A DNA stretch of 64,000 bases from Amycolatopsis sp. NBC_00345. GTDB lineage: Bacteria; Actinomycetota; Actinomycetes; Mycobacteriales; Pseudonocardiaceae. Below the pieces are notes generated by a model. The model worked only from the letters and a program-made list of their open reading frames with translations. It did not search any database and was not told the DNA's origin. The position numbers and the translations under genes were made by a program. The number at the start of each line of letters is the position of its first letter. Positions within the stretch are counted from its first letter, which is position 1. Where the stretch lies: positions 3,596,001-3,660,000 of the forward strand of contig NZ_CP107995.1 in NCBI RefSeq assembly GCF_036116635.1, written 5' to 3'. Of the stretch, positions 56,286-64,000 are shown one piece after another.

Positions 56286-59200
56286 ACACCGCTCACGACA
56301 CTGCGCTGGGCACGGTGGTCATTTGCACCGCCGTGGCCGACGAGTACCGAGCCGTACGCGAGCACCTGGTCGAGCCGCTCGACGAACGCCAGGAACGGGG
56401 CACCCTCTACCAAGTTGGCGCCTTCCCCACCGATCGCGGCTCCTGGACCGTGGTACTGACCCAGACCAACGCTGGCAACACCGAGGCCGGCGTCCAGCTC
56501 GACCGCGCTATCGGCGCGTTCCGCCCGCAGATCGTGTTCTTCGTCGGTGTGGCGGGGGGCATCAAAGATCTCAAGCTCGGGGACGTCGTTGCGGCCGACA
56601 CTGTCTACGGCTACGAGTCCGGTAAGGACACCGCAACCGGATATAGGCCACGTATCAAGACCTACCCGAGTACCTACCAGCTCGTCGAACGCGCAAACCA
56701 AATCGCCCGGGACGACGCCTGGCAGCACCGGATCTTGCCTGCTACGCCTACACCCCTGCCGACAGCGCTGGTCAGGCCGATCGCGGCCGGCAGCAAGGTC
56801 GTCGCCGACCAGCGGTCGGCCACTGCAGACTTTCTACGTGAGCACTGCGGCGATGCCGTCGCTGTCGAGATGGAGGGGCACGGCTTCCTCTACGGCGCTC
56901 ATCTGAACAGCGATGTTGTCGCACTGGTCGTACGCGGTGTTTCCGATCTGCTCAGCGATAAGACCGGGGAAGCTGATCGCGAATGGCAGCCGATCGCCTC
57001 CCGGCACGCCGCCGCGTTCGCCCTCGAACTGCTGAGTCGGGTGCCAAAGACCGGCACTGAACGCGAGCGGGCCCGAGACAAAGACTGTAAGGCGCTACGC
57101 GAGGTCACAGAATCGAACCTCCGCGCCCTCGCCACCCACACGACGTTGCCGGGAGCGGCCGAGGGTTCCGCCATCGATCGCGCGGAGCTCCCCGCATTGC
57201 TCGCAACAGCCGACACCTTCGTCCTGACCGGCGAACCGGGTTGCGGCAAGACAGGTTTGCTGAACCAACTGGCCCACAAGATGATCGACCGTGGCGATGA
57301 CGTCGTCCTTCTGACCGTCGATAGCATCGGGTCGGAAGCAGGCTCGATTCGCGATGACGTTCAGCTGAGCCAGTCGTTACTCGCCGTACTCCGCGAATGG
57401 GTCGGCGAATCACACGCCACCTTGTTCATCGACGGGTTGGACGCCTCCCGAGGTGGTCCTCTCCCCTGGCTGGTCAGGCTGATCCACGGACTCGTCGGTT
57501 CGCGATGGCAAGTGATCGCGACGATGCGGCAGTTCGACCTCCGCCACAGTCCGGTATGGACCGACGTATTCTCCGGACCACCGGTCTCGGATCAGCGGGA
57601 GCACGTCGACGAAACGCTTAGGGGCGTCCGCCACTTCCTGCTCGGGAACATCTCGCCCGATGAGCTCACCGCGCTCGCAGGTAAGCATGCCAGTGTCGCG
57701 CAACTGACCTCCAGCGCGAGCGAGCACATGCTCGACCTCATTCGCAACCCCTTCAACCTCCGGCTCGCCTGTGAACTGCTGATCGCCGGAGTCAGCCAGG
57801 CTTCGCTGGCCGAGGCACGCGACCAGCTCGAGCTATTGCAGGGGTACTGGCGTGTCCGCGTAACCCAGGACACTGACAGCGAGGCACGCCTGCGGGCGCT
57901 GGAATGTCTCAGCGGGACGATGCTGGAACGGCGAACTCTCGGCGCGAGCGGCCGCTGCGTACCCCATGCACTCCTCGATGCGAGAACCGCTCTCGTCCAG
58001 GACGGAGTACTCCATGAGCTTCCGGGCCGTCTGAAAGCCAGCGGGTCACCGTTCCTCGCCTACTCACACCACATCCTCTTCGACTACAGCGTCGCCGCGC
58101 TCATCTTCGCCGTCGATGACGAATCACAGCTGGTAGCACGGCTGCAAGATGATCCCAATCTCGTGATTGTGGCACGACCGAGCATCGACCTGCACCTGGC
58201 TGATCTCTGGCACGTCGATCAAGACCGCTCCACCTTCGCAGCCACGATCGCAGCGCTGGCGCGACATGGCGACAGCCTCGCAGGGGTCGCCGCGGTGCGG
58301 ATTCTCGTTTCCGAGGCCTCAGCAGACGATGACCTGCGATGGCTCATAGACCTCTCGCACAGCGACACTGTGACGTTCTCGACGATCATCGGGTGGATCG
58401 CAGGTGTTCTGGACGCAGAGGACGAAGCAGCTCGTGAACGCGCCGGCAGCAAGGTCGGGTTGTGGACCAAGGTGCTTGCCAGCGCCACCGCACAGGTGCC
58501 AATCAACTTCGAGATCGCACTGGTGAACCAGACGTTTCGCCTACTGAAGCAGATCGACAAACTATCGACGATGCATCCCGGGACAGTAGCGGCTTACGTG
58601 TGGGCGGAATGCGTGGCCAACTTGATGTCCGTAGCGCTCGAGGAACCGGCCGAACGTGAACGGCTCGCCACCGCAGCGGCGAGATTTCTCCCCCGTGTGA
58701 TCGCGATCGAGCCCTCACACAACCATCTCCTCAAAGCGACACTTGAGCCGGAGATCATGGAGCTCTGGTCACCTCGCTATCTCTACCACTATGTGGAGGC
58801 CGTCGACGCGATCGCCGCCGCAGACCCTGACCTGGCCCGTGACTTGCTCGTGCAAGTACTTCGATGGAGCGACGACAGCGACGACGTCAGTCCTTTGATC
58901 CAGGGCATAGTGACGATGACCACGACTCGGCGGCAGGACCTCGAGACGGCGAAGTACGAGATCGGGCGGAAAATGGCCGCATTCATTTCCGCCGCGGACA
59001 TCGCGCGCTCCATCGAAGTCCTTGCCGAGGCCCTCCGCCCGGACTCCGATGAGCTGACCACGGAAGTCGGCGGCTATATGATCTCCGTGCGGGCCGCCCA
59101 GGGCCAAGTCGACCGCTACGGCTCCTGGCTCCAATACGGCCCGGGCCACGGCGCCGCGAAAGGCATCCTCACCGCGTTCGTCACTGCCTTGCTCGAAGTA

Positions 59201-59989
59201 TCCACCGGAGATGCCGACCTCGACGCACTCGTCGACGACCTGGTCCGTCGGATCCGGCACCCCGAGGCCTGGCAGGCACTGCTGGCCACCGCCGCGGAGA
59301 GCCCCGCCGACTTGGGGCACGCATTCCTGCCCGTGTTGAAGAGCGGAGGACTGATCGCGCACTCGCAGACCCGTGCCGCCGCCGGCAAGTTGATCCGGGC
59401 AGTCGGTCCCTCGATCTCCACAGCCGAGGAGCACGATCTTGAACAAGCCATCCTGACTGGCCCTACCCATTTTCGACACCCGTCGGACGAAGTAACGGAA
59501 CACTTCTTGGACCAGCTGTGCGGTTGCCTCGACATCGACAAGATCCAAGATTCCGCACTCGCCGAGCGAACACGTCTGCAGGCCGAAGCCGACGGACCAC
59601 CCCCCATCCCCCAACCTCACGGGCCCGTTACGAGCATCGACCCCCTCACCTTGCAGGATTACCTTGGGAAACAGGACGCCGAACTCAGTGACCTCCAGCA
59701 ACGTGAGGCGCTCGATACGCTCCGAAACCTGGTCGACACGCTGCCTACCACCCCGTCTCCGGATCAGAAGACAGCTCTCGAGCAGGCACTCCGGCAGGCG
59801 CTTGCCGTCGGAATAGGCGGCCCCGGCCACCGCCTGCCAGGCGCTGAAATGATCTTCCGAGCCATCGAAGCTCTAGTCCGCGCAGAACCACCGGAGCCGG
59901 ACTCCGACTTGGCCAAATTGATCGTTCCCCTACTGCTCTCCGCAGCTGGCCCGGACAACGAACCGGACGAGGAAGGTCCCAAGTCATGA
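56282..59989 (+). CDS. Nucleoside-phosphorylase-domain - P-loop NTPase (STAND/NACHT-like) protein
   Basis: This is a 1235-residue protein. Residues 1-255 form a PNP/MTAN-type phosphorylase domain: GTVVICTAVADEYRAVREHL, FFVGVAGGIKDLKLGDVVAADTV, AVEMEGHGF and VVRGVSDLLSDK, which keeps the catalytic Asp of the family. A P-loop NTPase follows, with Walker A LTGEPGCGKTGLLNQL (near 315-330) and Walker B ATLFIDGLD (near 379-387). The remaining 750 residues are helical and probably form repeats. A nucleosidase effector on a STAND NTPase is a known architecture among predicted NLR-like anti-phage proteins, where the repeats sense the invader and the effector attacks nucleotides. That function is inference here. 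It overlaps both neighbours by four bases. Confidence 0.83.
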   Translation: MNTAHDTALGTVVICTAVADEYRAVREHLVEPLDERQERGTLYQVGAFPTDRGSWTVVLTQTNAGNTEAGVQLDRAIGAFRPQIVFFVGVAGGIKDLKLGDVVAADTVYGYESGKDTATGYRPRIKTYPSTYQLVERANQIARDDAWQHRILPATPTPLPTALVRPIAAGSKVVADQRSATADFLREHCGDAVAVEMEGHGFLYGAHLNSDVVALVVRGVSDLLSDKTGEADREWQPIASRHAAAFALELLSRVPKTGTERERARDKDCKALREVTESNLRALATHTTLPGAAEGSAIDRAELPALLATADTFVLTGEPGCGKTGLLNQLAHKMIDRGDDVVLLTVDSIGSEAGSIRDDVQLSQSLLAVLREWVGESHATLFIDGLDASRGGPLPWLVRLIHGLVGSRWQVIATMRQFDLRHSPVWTDVFSGPPVSDQREHVDETLRGVRHFLLGNISPDELTALAGKHASVAQLTSSASEHMLDLIRNPFNLRLACELLIAGVSQASLAEARDQLELLQGYWRVRVTQDTDSEARLRALECLSGTMLERRTLGASGRCVPHALLDARTALVQDGVLHELPGRLKASGSPFLAYSHHILFDYSVAALIFAVDDESQLVARLQDDPNLVIVARPSIDLHLADLWHVDQDRSTFAATIAALARHGDSLAGVAAVRILVSEASADDDLRWLIDLSHSDTVTFSTIIGWIAGVLDAEDEAARERAGSKVGLWTKVLASATAQVPINFEIALVNQTFRLLKQIDKLSTMHPGTVAAYVWAECVANLMSVALEEPAERERLATAAARFLPRVIAIEPSHNHLLKATLEPEIMELWSPRYLYHYVEAVDAIAAADPDLARDLLVQVLRWSDDSDDVSPLIQGIVTMTTTRRQDLETAKYEIGRKMAAFISAADIARSIEVLAEALRPDSDELTTEVGGYMISVRAAQGQVDRYGSWLQYGPGHGAAKGILTAFVTALLEVSTGDADLDALVDDLVRRIRHPEAWQALLATAAESPADLGHAFLPVLKSGGLIAHSQTRAAAGKLIRAVGPSISTAEEHDLEQAILTGPTHFRHPSDEVTEHFLDQLCGCLDIDKIQDSALAERTRLQAEADGPPPIPQPHGPVTSIDPLTLQDYLGKQDAELSDLQQREALDTLRNLVDTLPTTPSPDQKTALEQALRQALAVGIGGPGHRLPGAEMIFRAIEALVRAEPPEPDSDLAKLIVPLLLSAAGPDNEPDEEGPKS

Positions 59990-61083
59990 TGTCCTGGACA
60001 CCAACCCCTAAGCGTACAGCTATCAACACGCTGGCAACCCTTTGGTGTCAACCCGCCTGGCAGTCGTCGCAGCACGCGGACTCGATCCGTGAGATTCTCC
60101 GGGACAAGGCCGACGATGCCGACGACGTCATCCGGCTCCACGTCGCTCAGGTGGCGCGGCGGCTTTCCATCGAACCAGAAGCTGGGTTTGGGCTCGTGCG
60201 CGACCGTCTTCTCGTCGAAAAGCAGTCTCTTGTCGCCACTGTCCTCCTCTGGGAGCTTTGGGACTGCGGCTCAGATCGGCCCGAGGAGGTCGATGTTGTC
60301 CTAGCAAGCCTCGTGAAACAGGAACCTTGGACGCTGCTGCTCAACGAGACCCAATCCAATTCGGATCACCTCGAACCACTCGACATCATCACCTCACTCG
60401 CCTTGGTGCTCGCCATCCGACATCAGACGCCCGCCGCCCAAGAACTGGTCAGAACCTGGCTCTCCGATCCCATCGCGACGGCGGCCGCCCAGCACGCTGT
60501 CGGCAATCTGCGCGCATGGACTGAACTGCCATCTGGACAAGCCACGGAGCGCGCACGTGCATTCGACATGCTGGAAGCTGCGACCGCTGCATTGGCTCAA
60601 CTTCGCCATTCAGCAGCTGACTCCCCAGATCAACTGGACAGAATCTTTGCCACGGCAGACCTCATTTCCCGCAACATCAACTTCGCCTCCGAAGCGGTTC
60701 TAAGGAGCGGCGGCCATCCCACCGAAGATCGCGAATTTGCCGCGAGAGCCCTCGCCGTGTTGGATGGGATTGCTCAGTTCAAGCATCCCTCGATCACACA
60801 CTTCTTGATCGAAGCACTAAGCCATCTTGCCGCCGCCGACCCGTCTCAAGCCTTCCACACAGCAGCAACAGCGGTGGACACAGGCGATGAATACACGTAT
60901 GACTCAGTCGCAGCCGCCGAAACGACCAAATTCATAGAGCGCTACCTGGCCGAGTTCCGCGAAGCTGTGATCGCTGACGACAAGCTGCTGACGGCGATCC
61001 GGTCGGTACTCCACGCTTTCGTCGACGCTGGCTGGCCTTCGGCCATTTCCCTCGCCTATCGGCTGAGTGAGGCGTTTCGATGA
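59986..61083 (+). CDS. Helical-repeat protein, third gene of the Nudix-NTPase operon
   Basis: This 365-residue protein has an ATG at 59986 overlapping the stop of the NTPase gene (ATGA), so the two are translationally coupled. The sequence is nearly all helix with short loops (IIASLALVLAIRHQ-like segments, AAQELVRTWLSDPIATAAAQHAVGNL, RAFDMLEAATAALAQLRHS, SITHFLIEALSHLAAADPSQAF). It has no membrane segment or enzyme motif and resembles a HEAT- or TPR-like scaffold. It may extend the repeat region of the NTPase or act as a separate sensor or adaptor. I do not recognise a named family. It is the last gene of the operon. Confidence 0.75.
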   Translation: MMSWTPTPKRTAINTLATLWCQPAWQSSQHADSIREILRDKADDADDVIRLHVAQVARRLSIEPEAGFGLVRDRLLVEKQSLVATVLLWELWDCGSDRPEEVDVVLASLVKQEPWTLLLNETQSNSDHLEPLDIITSLALVLAIRHQTPAAQELVRTWLSDPIATAAAQHAVGNLRAWTELPSGQATERARAFDMLEAATAALAQLRHSAADSPDQLDRIFATADLISRNINFASEAVLRSGGHPTEDREFAARALAVLDGIAQFKHPSITHFLIEALSHLAAADPSQAFHTAATAVDTGDEYTYDSVAAAETTKFIERYLAEFREAVIADDKLLTAIRSVLHAFVDAGWPSAISLAYRLSEAFR

Positions 61084-61216
61084 GGACTACTAACGGCGAA
61101 CCACGGTGTCAACCTGATACCCGTGTCTGTGCCCCGGGTCAGGCAACACTTCTCCCCATGTACAGAGCAATCTGCCCACCGTGAACTGCGCCGAGCGGGC
61201 AGGAATCGTCTGAAGA

Positions 61217-61647
61217 TCAGGGCTGCAGGTCGCGTGACGTAGGTACCTGCCCAACTTGCGGTGGGCAGTCGAGCTTGCGGAACTCGGCCCATTGGCGGCT
61301 CACCTCGGCCCAGATGACCTGCTGTTCAGCATAGAAGCTGTCCAGTTTCTCTCGCTTGAGGTCGATGGCCGGCGTCGTGACGAGGTAGTAGTCCAGGTCG
61401 TCGCGTACCCGGTTCATGCGGCACTGAGACTCTTCCATCAACAGCTGACGCGAGCGCCAGTTGCAGAAGGCTTCGAGGCCGCCCAGCAACGCTACCGCAG
61501 CACAAGCGGCAGCGCCCATGAAGCACGATCCGGGATCTGCGGTATCCCGAGCACGACCGTCGAAGCAGCCGTCACAATGAGCGTCGCGACTCGTACCCGA
61601 CCCGCGGGCACCCGGTAGCGCTTCTTGCGGGAGTTCAGCCATTCCAT
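61217..61647 (-). pseudogene. Frameshifted SLATT-like two-TM protein gene
   Basis: From the ATG at 61647 the minus strand reads MEWLNSRKKRYRVPAGRVRV, then ATLIVTAASTVVLGI (TM1) and DRASWALPLVL, and stops at 61492. The continuation lies in another frame: AAVALLGGLEAF (TM2), CNWRSRQLLMEESQCRMNRV, then LDSFYAEQQVIWAEVSRQW, ending at 61217. Joined, the product has two membrane helices and a C-terminal helical bundle like SLATT/DUF4231 proteins, predicted pore-forming effectors of nucleotide-activated conflict systems. Either the gene is broken or decoding needs a frameshift near 61500-61510. The family call is tentative. Confidence 0.5.
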
Positions 61648-61775
61648 GTCAGCCGATACAAGATCGCGAAACCTAACATCGCCTCGCGCAAGGAAACTTC
61701 AGGCATCCGCCCCATCAGCGCCAGATAACCCTTCTCAGATAACAGTTCTCCGGTGTCACGGTCCTTCGCTCTCAT
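61635..61775 (-). CDS. Possible 46-residue small protein upstream of the SLATT-like gene
   Basis: An ATG at 61775 opens a 46-codon frame (MRAKDRDTGELLSEKGYLAL... ending LTWNG and a stop at 61635). GGAAAGG lies eight bases upstream. It overlaps the start of the SLATT-like frame by 13 bases and could instead be that gene's true N-terminus separated by a second frameshift. No family is recognised. Confidence 0.35.
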   Translation of the reverse strand: MRAKDRDTGELLSEKGYLALMGRMPEVSLREAMLGFAILYRLTWNG

Positions 61776-61996
61776 CGCACAAGCCTTTCCGTCCCGGATC
61801 CTTCTGGCAGGTCAGCAACCACCTGCAGAGCCGACTGCACGCGCACAGACAGCTGGCTCCGCTAGGTCAAGTCGAACGCGATGCGGCACGCTCCGGTCGT
61901 TTCGCTGCAGCTTCATCTGTCGGGTGTGTCCTGCATCCGGCACTGTCCGGTTCGCGCCCGATTGCTGCGATCCGGCGGTATCGCCCCTCGCGCACA

Positions 61997-62467
61997 TCAG
62001 ATCGTGCGTGGTCCCGTGACACCGGCAAGACGGCGGCGGGCCCAAGACAGCGTGCACGGGTCCCACACGGCGTCACGCTCCAGCAGCAGTCGCAGCAGAC
62101 GAAATTCACCCGGCACTTGTTGCATCTCCTTCCACACAGTGGCGAACGGCCATCGCTGCAGTTGAGCTCGCATCCCCTCGGCCCAGATCTGCCATGTGGA
62201 GTCACCAATCCAGCCCTTCTCGCGAAGTTCCAGCTGGTCCTCGCACAACCGCACGTACGCCCGCATCACTCTCTCGTCATCTTCACCGACGTCCCGCATC
62301 GGCACCCCACGCAGCGCATCAAGCGACAGCTTGTCCATCAACGCCCAGTAGCGTTGAACGTAGAGCGTCTCGAACTGACGGCGACGTTGCTGCTGCGATG
62401 CCCGCAGCGACAGCATCGCCAGGAACACGCTCACCGTCGTGATGACGCTGGCGATGTTCTGGATCAC
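61997..62467 (-). CDS. Single-TM helical protein of the accessory island
   Basis: This is a 156-residue protein. The GTG at 62467 is preceded by GAGGTGG. An N-terminal membrane segment (IASVITTVSVFLAMLSL) is followed by a basic QQQRRRQ and a helical cytosolic domain (FETLYVQRYWALMDKLS, ERVMRAYVRLCEDQLELREKGWI, FRLLRLLLERDAVWDP). The build resembles small membrane-anchored proteins of unknown function near conflict systems. It is on the same strand as the SLATT-like gene, about 220 bases upstream. Confidence 0.6.
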   Translation of the reverse strand: MIQNIASVITTVSVFLAMLSLRASQQQRRRQFETLYVQRYWALMDKLSLDALRGVPMRDVGEDDERVMRAYVRLCEDQLELREKGWIGDSTWQIWAEGMRAQLQRWPFATVWKEMQQVPGEFRLLRLLLERDAVWDPCTLSWARRRLAGVTGPRTI

Positions 62468-62952
62468 ACGTCCACCTCACCCGAAGCAGAGCCACCGTCG
62501 AGAAGGCAGCCCCATCTCACGGGTTGCTTACACGGCGGCCGTGCCTGGAGCGCAGACCACGCGAAGGCGCCGAGGCCACCACCGCGCCGGGTAAAGGTGT
62601 GCCACGTCGTCATCGCCATTTCAATCACGCCAGTGCTGTCGATCCCGGCACGAGAAACGTCACCACGACCGCGGCTGATGTGACCAAACTGAAATGGTCA
62701 TCTGCTGCTCTGGCAGGCGGCCACAGCCACCACGGGTTCCGCACAAATGCGCGGCGCAGACGGCCCAGTCCAGCTCGTCGACAGCCCGGCTGACACATGG
62801 CGCACTGGAGCGTGGTTTCGATCAGCACCAGTTGCTCACCGACCGCGACGGCCAGCGACGCTCGGCCTTCGGCACCGGCCTCGGCCGCGGCGACCTGCTG
62901 GCCGCACGCTCCCGCCGCCCACTACGCTTCGGGCGACCGGACCGCCCGTGGA

Positions 62953-63373
62953 TCACAGGTGGTGCGTACCGACTGCGGCTTCCGACGGAAGTTCGACAAC
63001 CTGTTCCACCTCCGCCTCAGACCGCGGACTCGACAACTCAATCGAGCTGGCCAAAGCCAGCTCGCGCGATAGCGCTGGACCGACGTCCGCCCAGCCGATC
63101 AACAGCAGCGGGCCTACGGCGTCAAACAACGCTCGCCCGACGTCACCCGCGATGAGTGGCTCAGCAACGTTCAGCGCGGGTGACGATGCTCGACGCCACC
63201 AGCAACCGCTGCGCTGGCCGGACCGCTTCCGCCCCGGCGCCGCGAGTCGCCGGATGGCGGATAGCGATCAACAGGCCGAGCACGGAAATTGAACCTTCTC
63301 GAAACACACCTTCGCTTTCCGTTCCATGCGCTGTCCCAGGAGCCACTCGGTCATGACGACCGACCTCGGACAT
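62953..63373 (-). pseudogene. Decayed membrane-protein gene, possibly DUF2637/SpdB-like (right copy)
   Basis: One minus-strand frame starts near 63373 and reads SISVLGLLIAIRHPATRG, AEAVRPAQRLLVASSIVTRAE, then stops at 63161. The next frame continues ALNVAEPLIAGDVGRALFDA, VGPLLLIGWADVGPALSREL and ends at 62953. A frameshift therefore splits a formerly continuous membrane protein. The EPLIAGDxGRALFDAV part matches the left copy at 54.1 kb. The pattern fits DUF2637/SpdB-like spread proteins of actinomycete conjugative elements, with moderate confidence. Confidence 0.5.
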
Positions 63374-63757
63374 CGCCCAAGCCTGGTAGACACCTCATTC
63401 CGAGACACAGCGCGCCTACGCTGATTGCATATGCGAACACCATGAGCATCTCGCGATCAGCCCGCCGGAGCTCAGGCTGTCATCAAGGGCGACCTGGCCA
63501 AGCTGCCGGATCACGCCGACCAGCTCGTGCGCGACGAGGTTCGACCGCCACTCGTTGTCCGCAGCCTGGAAGTCACGGGCCCGATCACACCCGCGCCGTC
63601 CGGCGGCACCGGTTCGGGACGACCGGGCTCCCGCCGCGGCATGATCGGTTACGATCGGCTGCCAGCCAGCGGAAACCACTCACGATGGATGCACACAGTG
63701 ACCGGCGGACCACACGTCTCAGTACCCATCGGGCTCCATGCATCCCGCTGGACCACC
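63374..63757. other. Non-coding or decayed stretch before the last gene
   Basis: About 380 bases with weak minus-strand coding character (a run reading NLVAHELVGVIRQLGQVALDD) but no acceptable start or ribosome site. It is probably remnant DNA of the island plus the promoter of the next gene. Confidence 0.35.
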
Positions 63758-64000
63758 ATGGCTCCGCAACGGTCGGTCCTGCTCGTAGCCCACAACGTGA
63801 CCACGGTGAACCGATTGCTGGACGTGCTCCCCGCGTTCGAGAACGACCCCCGCATCCAGCTCGTGGTCACCGCGATCGACGCCGACCCCTTCCAGGATGG
63901 CCTCGCGAAAGCGCTCATCGGCACCGGCCTCATCACCATCCCCTGGGAACAGGCGAAAAACACCCCGTTCGACCTGGCCATCAGCGCCAGCAACCACGGC
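63758..64000 (+). CDS. N-terminus of a Rossmann-like (GT-B-like) protein, cut by the window end
   Basis: The frame is open to the last base and encodes 81 residues from the ATG at 63758: APQRSVLLVAHNVTTVNRLL, DVLPAFENDPRIQLVVTAID, ADPFQDGLAKALIGTGLITI, then PWEQAKNTPFDLAISASNH. The strand-helix-strand start resembles the N-terminal half of GT-B glycosyltransferases or CDP-glycerol transferases and occurs in a conserved actinobacterial family that I cannot name with certainty. An in-frame ATG at 63689 would add 23 residues. Composition suggests return to chromosomal sequence or a later island gene. Confidence 0.7.
   Translation, partial: MAPQRSVLLVAHNVTTVNRLLDVLPAFENDPRIQLVVTAIDADPFQDGLAKALIGTGLITIPWEQAKNTPFDLAISASNHG

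Noticed and set aside
62625..62828. Minus-strand frame ending in a hydrophobic segment (TSAAVVVTFLVPGSTALA)
   Set aside because: It has some coding character and extends upstream without a good start codon, but no ribosome site or homology could be argued. It was kept out as probable remnant DNA.
62694..63155. Plus-strand frame of 153 codons in the decayed region
   Set aside because: It has low-complexity Arg/Pro/Ser composition, lacks a ribosome site and is antisense to the SpdB-like remnant.
63416..63679. Minus-strand frame of 87 codons near the window end
   Set aside because: Only the last 40 residues look protein-like, the start has no ribosome site, and the flanks are decayed.
1..64000. 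CRISPR arrays or insertion sequences
   Set aside because: No regularly spaced direct repeats and no intact transposase gene or terminal inverted repeats were seen on either strand.

Overview
The window is 64 kb of high-GC actinobacterial chromosome. The suite points to a sporulating, Amycolatopsis-like member of the Pseudonocardiales, although no 16S gene is present to prove it. The evidence is GTG starts and GTGA/ATGA overlaps, an AfsR-type regulator, an SsgB-like cell-division protein, Tat-exported enzymes, and a phosphatidylinositol mannoside (PIM) cluster laid out as in mycobacteria. The genus is an inference.

Positions 1-16.5 kb are mixed and regulatory. They hold the 3' end of a LigD-like protein whose catalytic residues look lost, RidA, an SPW-repeat membrane protein, a STAS protein, an AraC-like regulator, a small secreted LAS-type peptidase, a 992-residue AfsR-type regulator, a divergent DJ-1/GlxA pair, a YibE/F membrane protein, an MBL hydrolase, a membrane cyclophilin, a class IV aminotransferase, an enoyl-CoA hydratase and an alpha/beta hydrolase.

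Positions 16.6-30 kb are core genome: rel, apt, secF, secD, yajC, ruvB, ruvA, ruvC, yebC and pdxT on the minus strand, with pdxS divergent from pdxT. The pdx intergenic region carries repeated AGTGG(A/C)C motifs that resemble PdxR sites. An XRE-cupin repressor divergent from azlCD follows, with two matching inverted repeats around the promoter.

Positions 31.7-46.1 kb hold an ArsR-like regulator, a Tat-exported berberine-bridge-type oxidase, an EF-G-like GTPase, an XdhC-domain protein, then the PIM operon (read right to left: thrS, HIT, marR, pgsA, patA, pimA, LemA-like), a nitroreductase and a polyprenyl-phosphate sugar transferase. Positions 47-48.3 kb hold four tRNA genes around ssgB. Positions 48.6-53.7 kb hold a divergent pair for secreted carbohydrate metabolism: a GH2 glycosidase and a ricin-B/Fn3/sugar-dehydrogenase protein.

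From about 54.1 kb the base composition drops and the sequence becomes an accessory island. Two decayed copies of one gene (about 77% identical over 48 bases, possibly conjugative-element SpdB/DUF2637-like remnants) bracket it at 54.1 and 63.0 kb. Between them lies the most interesting part of the window. It starts with a sigma-factor-like gene, followed by a tightly coupled three-gene operon: a NrtR-like Nudix-winged-helix protein, a 1235-residue nucleoside-phosphorylase/P-loop NTPase protein, and a 365-residue helical protein. The sigma-like gene and the operon carry matching promoters, each with the same palindrome in its -35/-10 spacer. Downstream are a frameshifted SLATT-like two-TM gene and a one-TM protein. 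The arrangement looks like an NLR-like conflict (anti-phage) module under nucleotide-sensing control. That function is inferred from domain architecture only.

Several perfect intergenic palindromes occur. One 40-base palindrome is present twice, 10 kb apart, each time between convergent genes.
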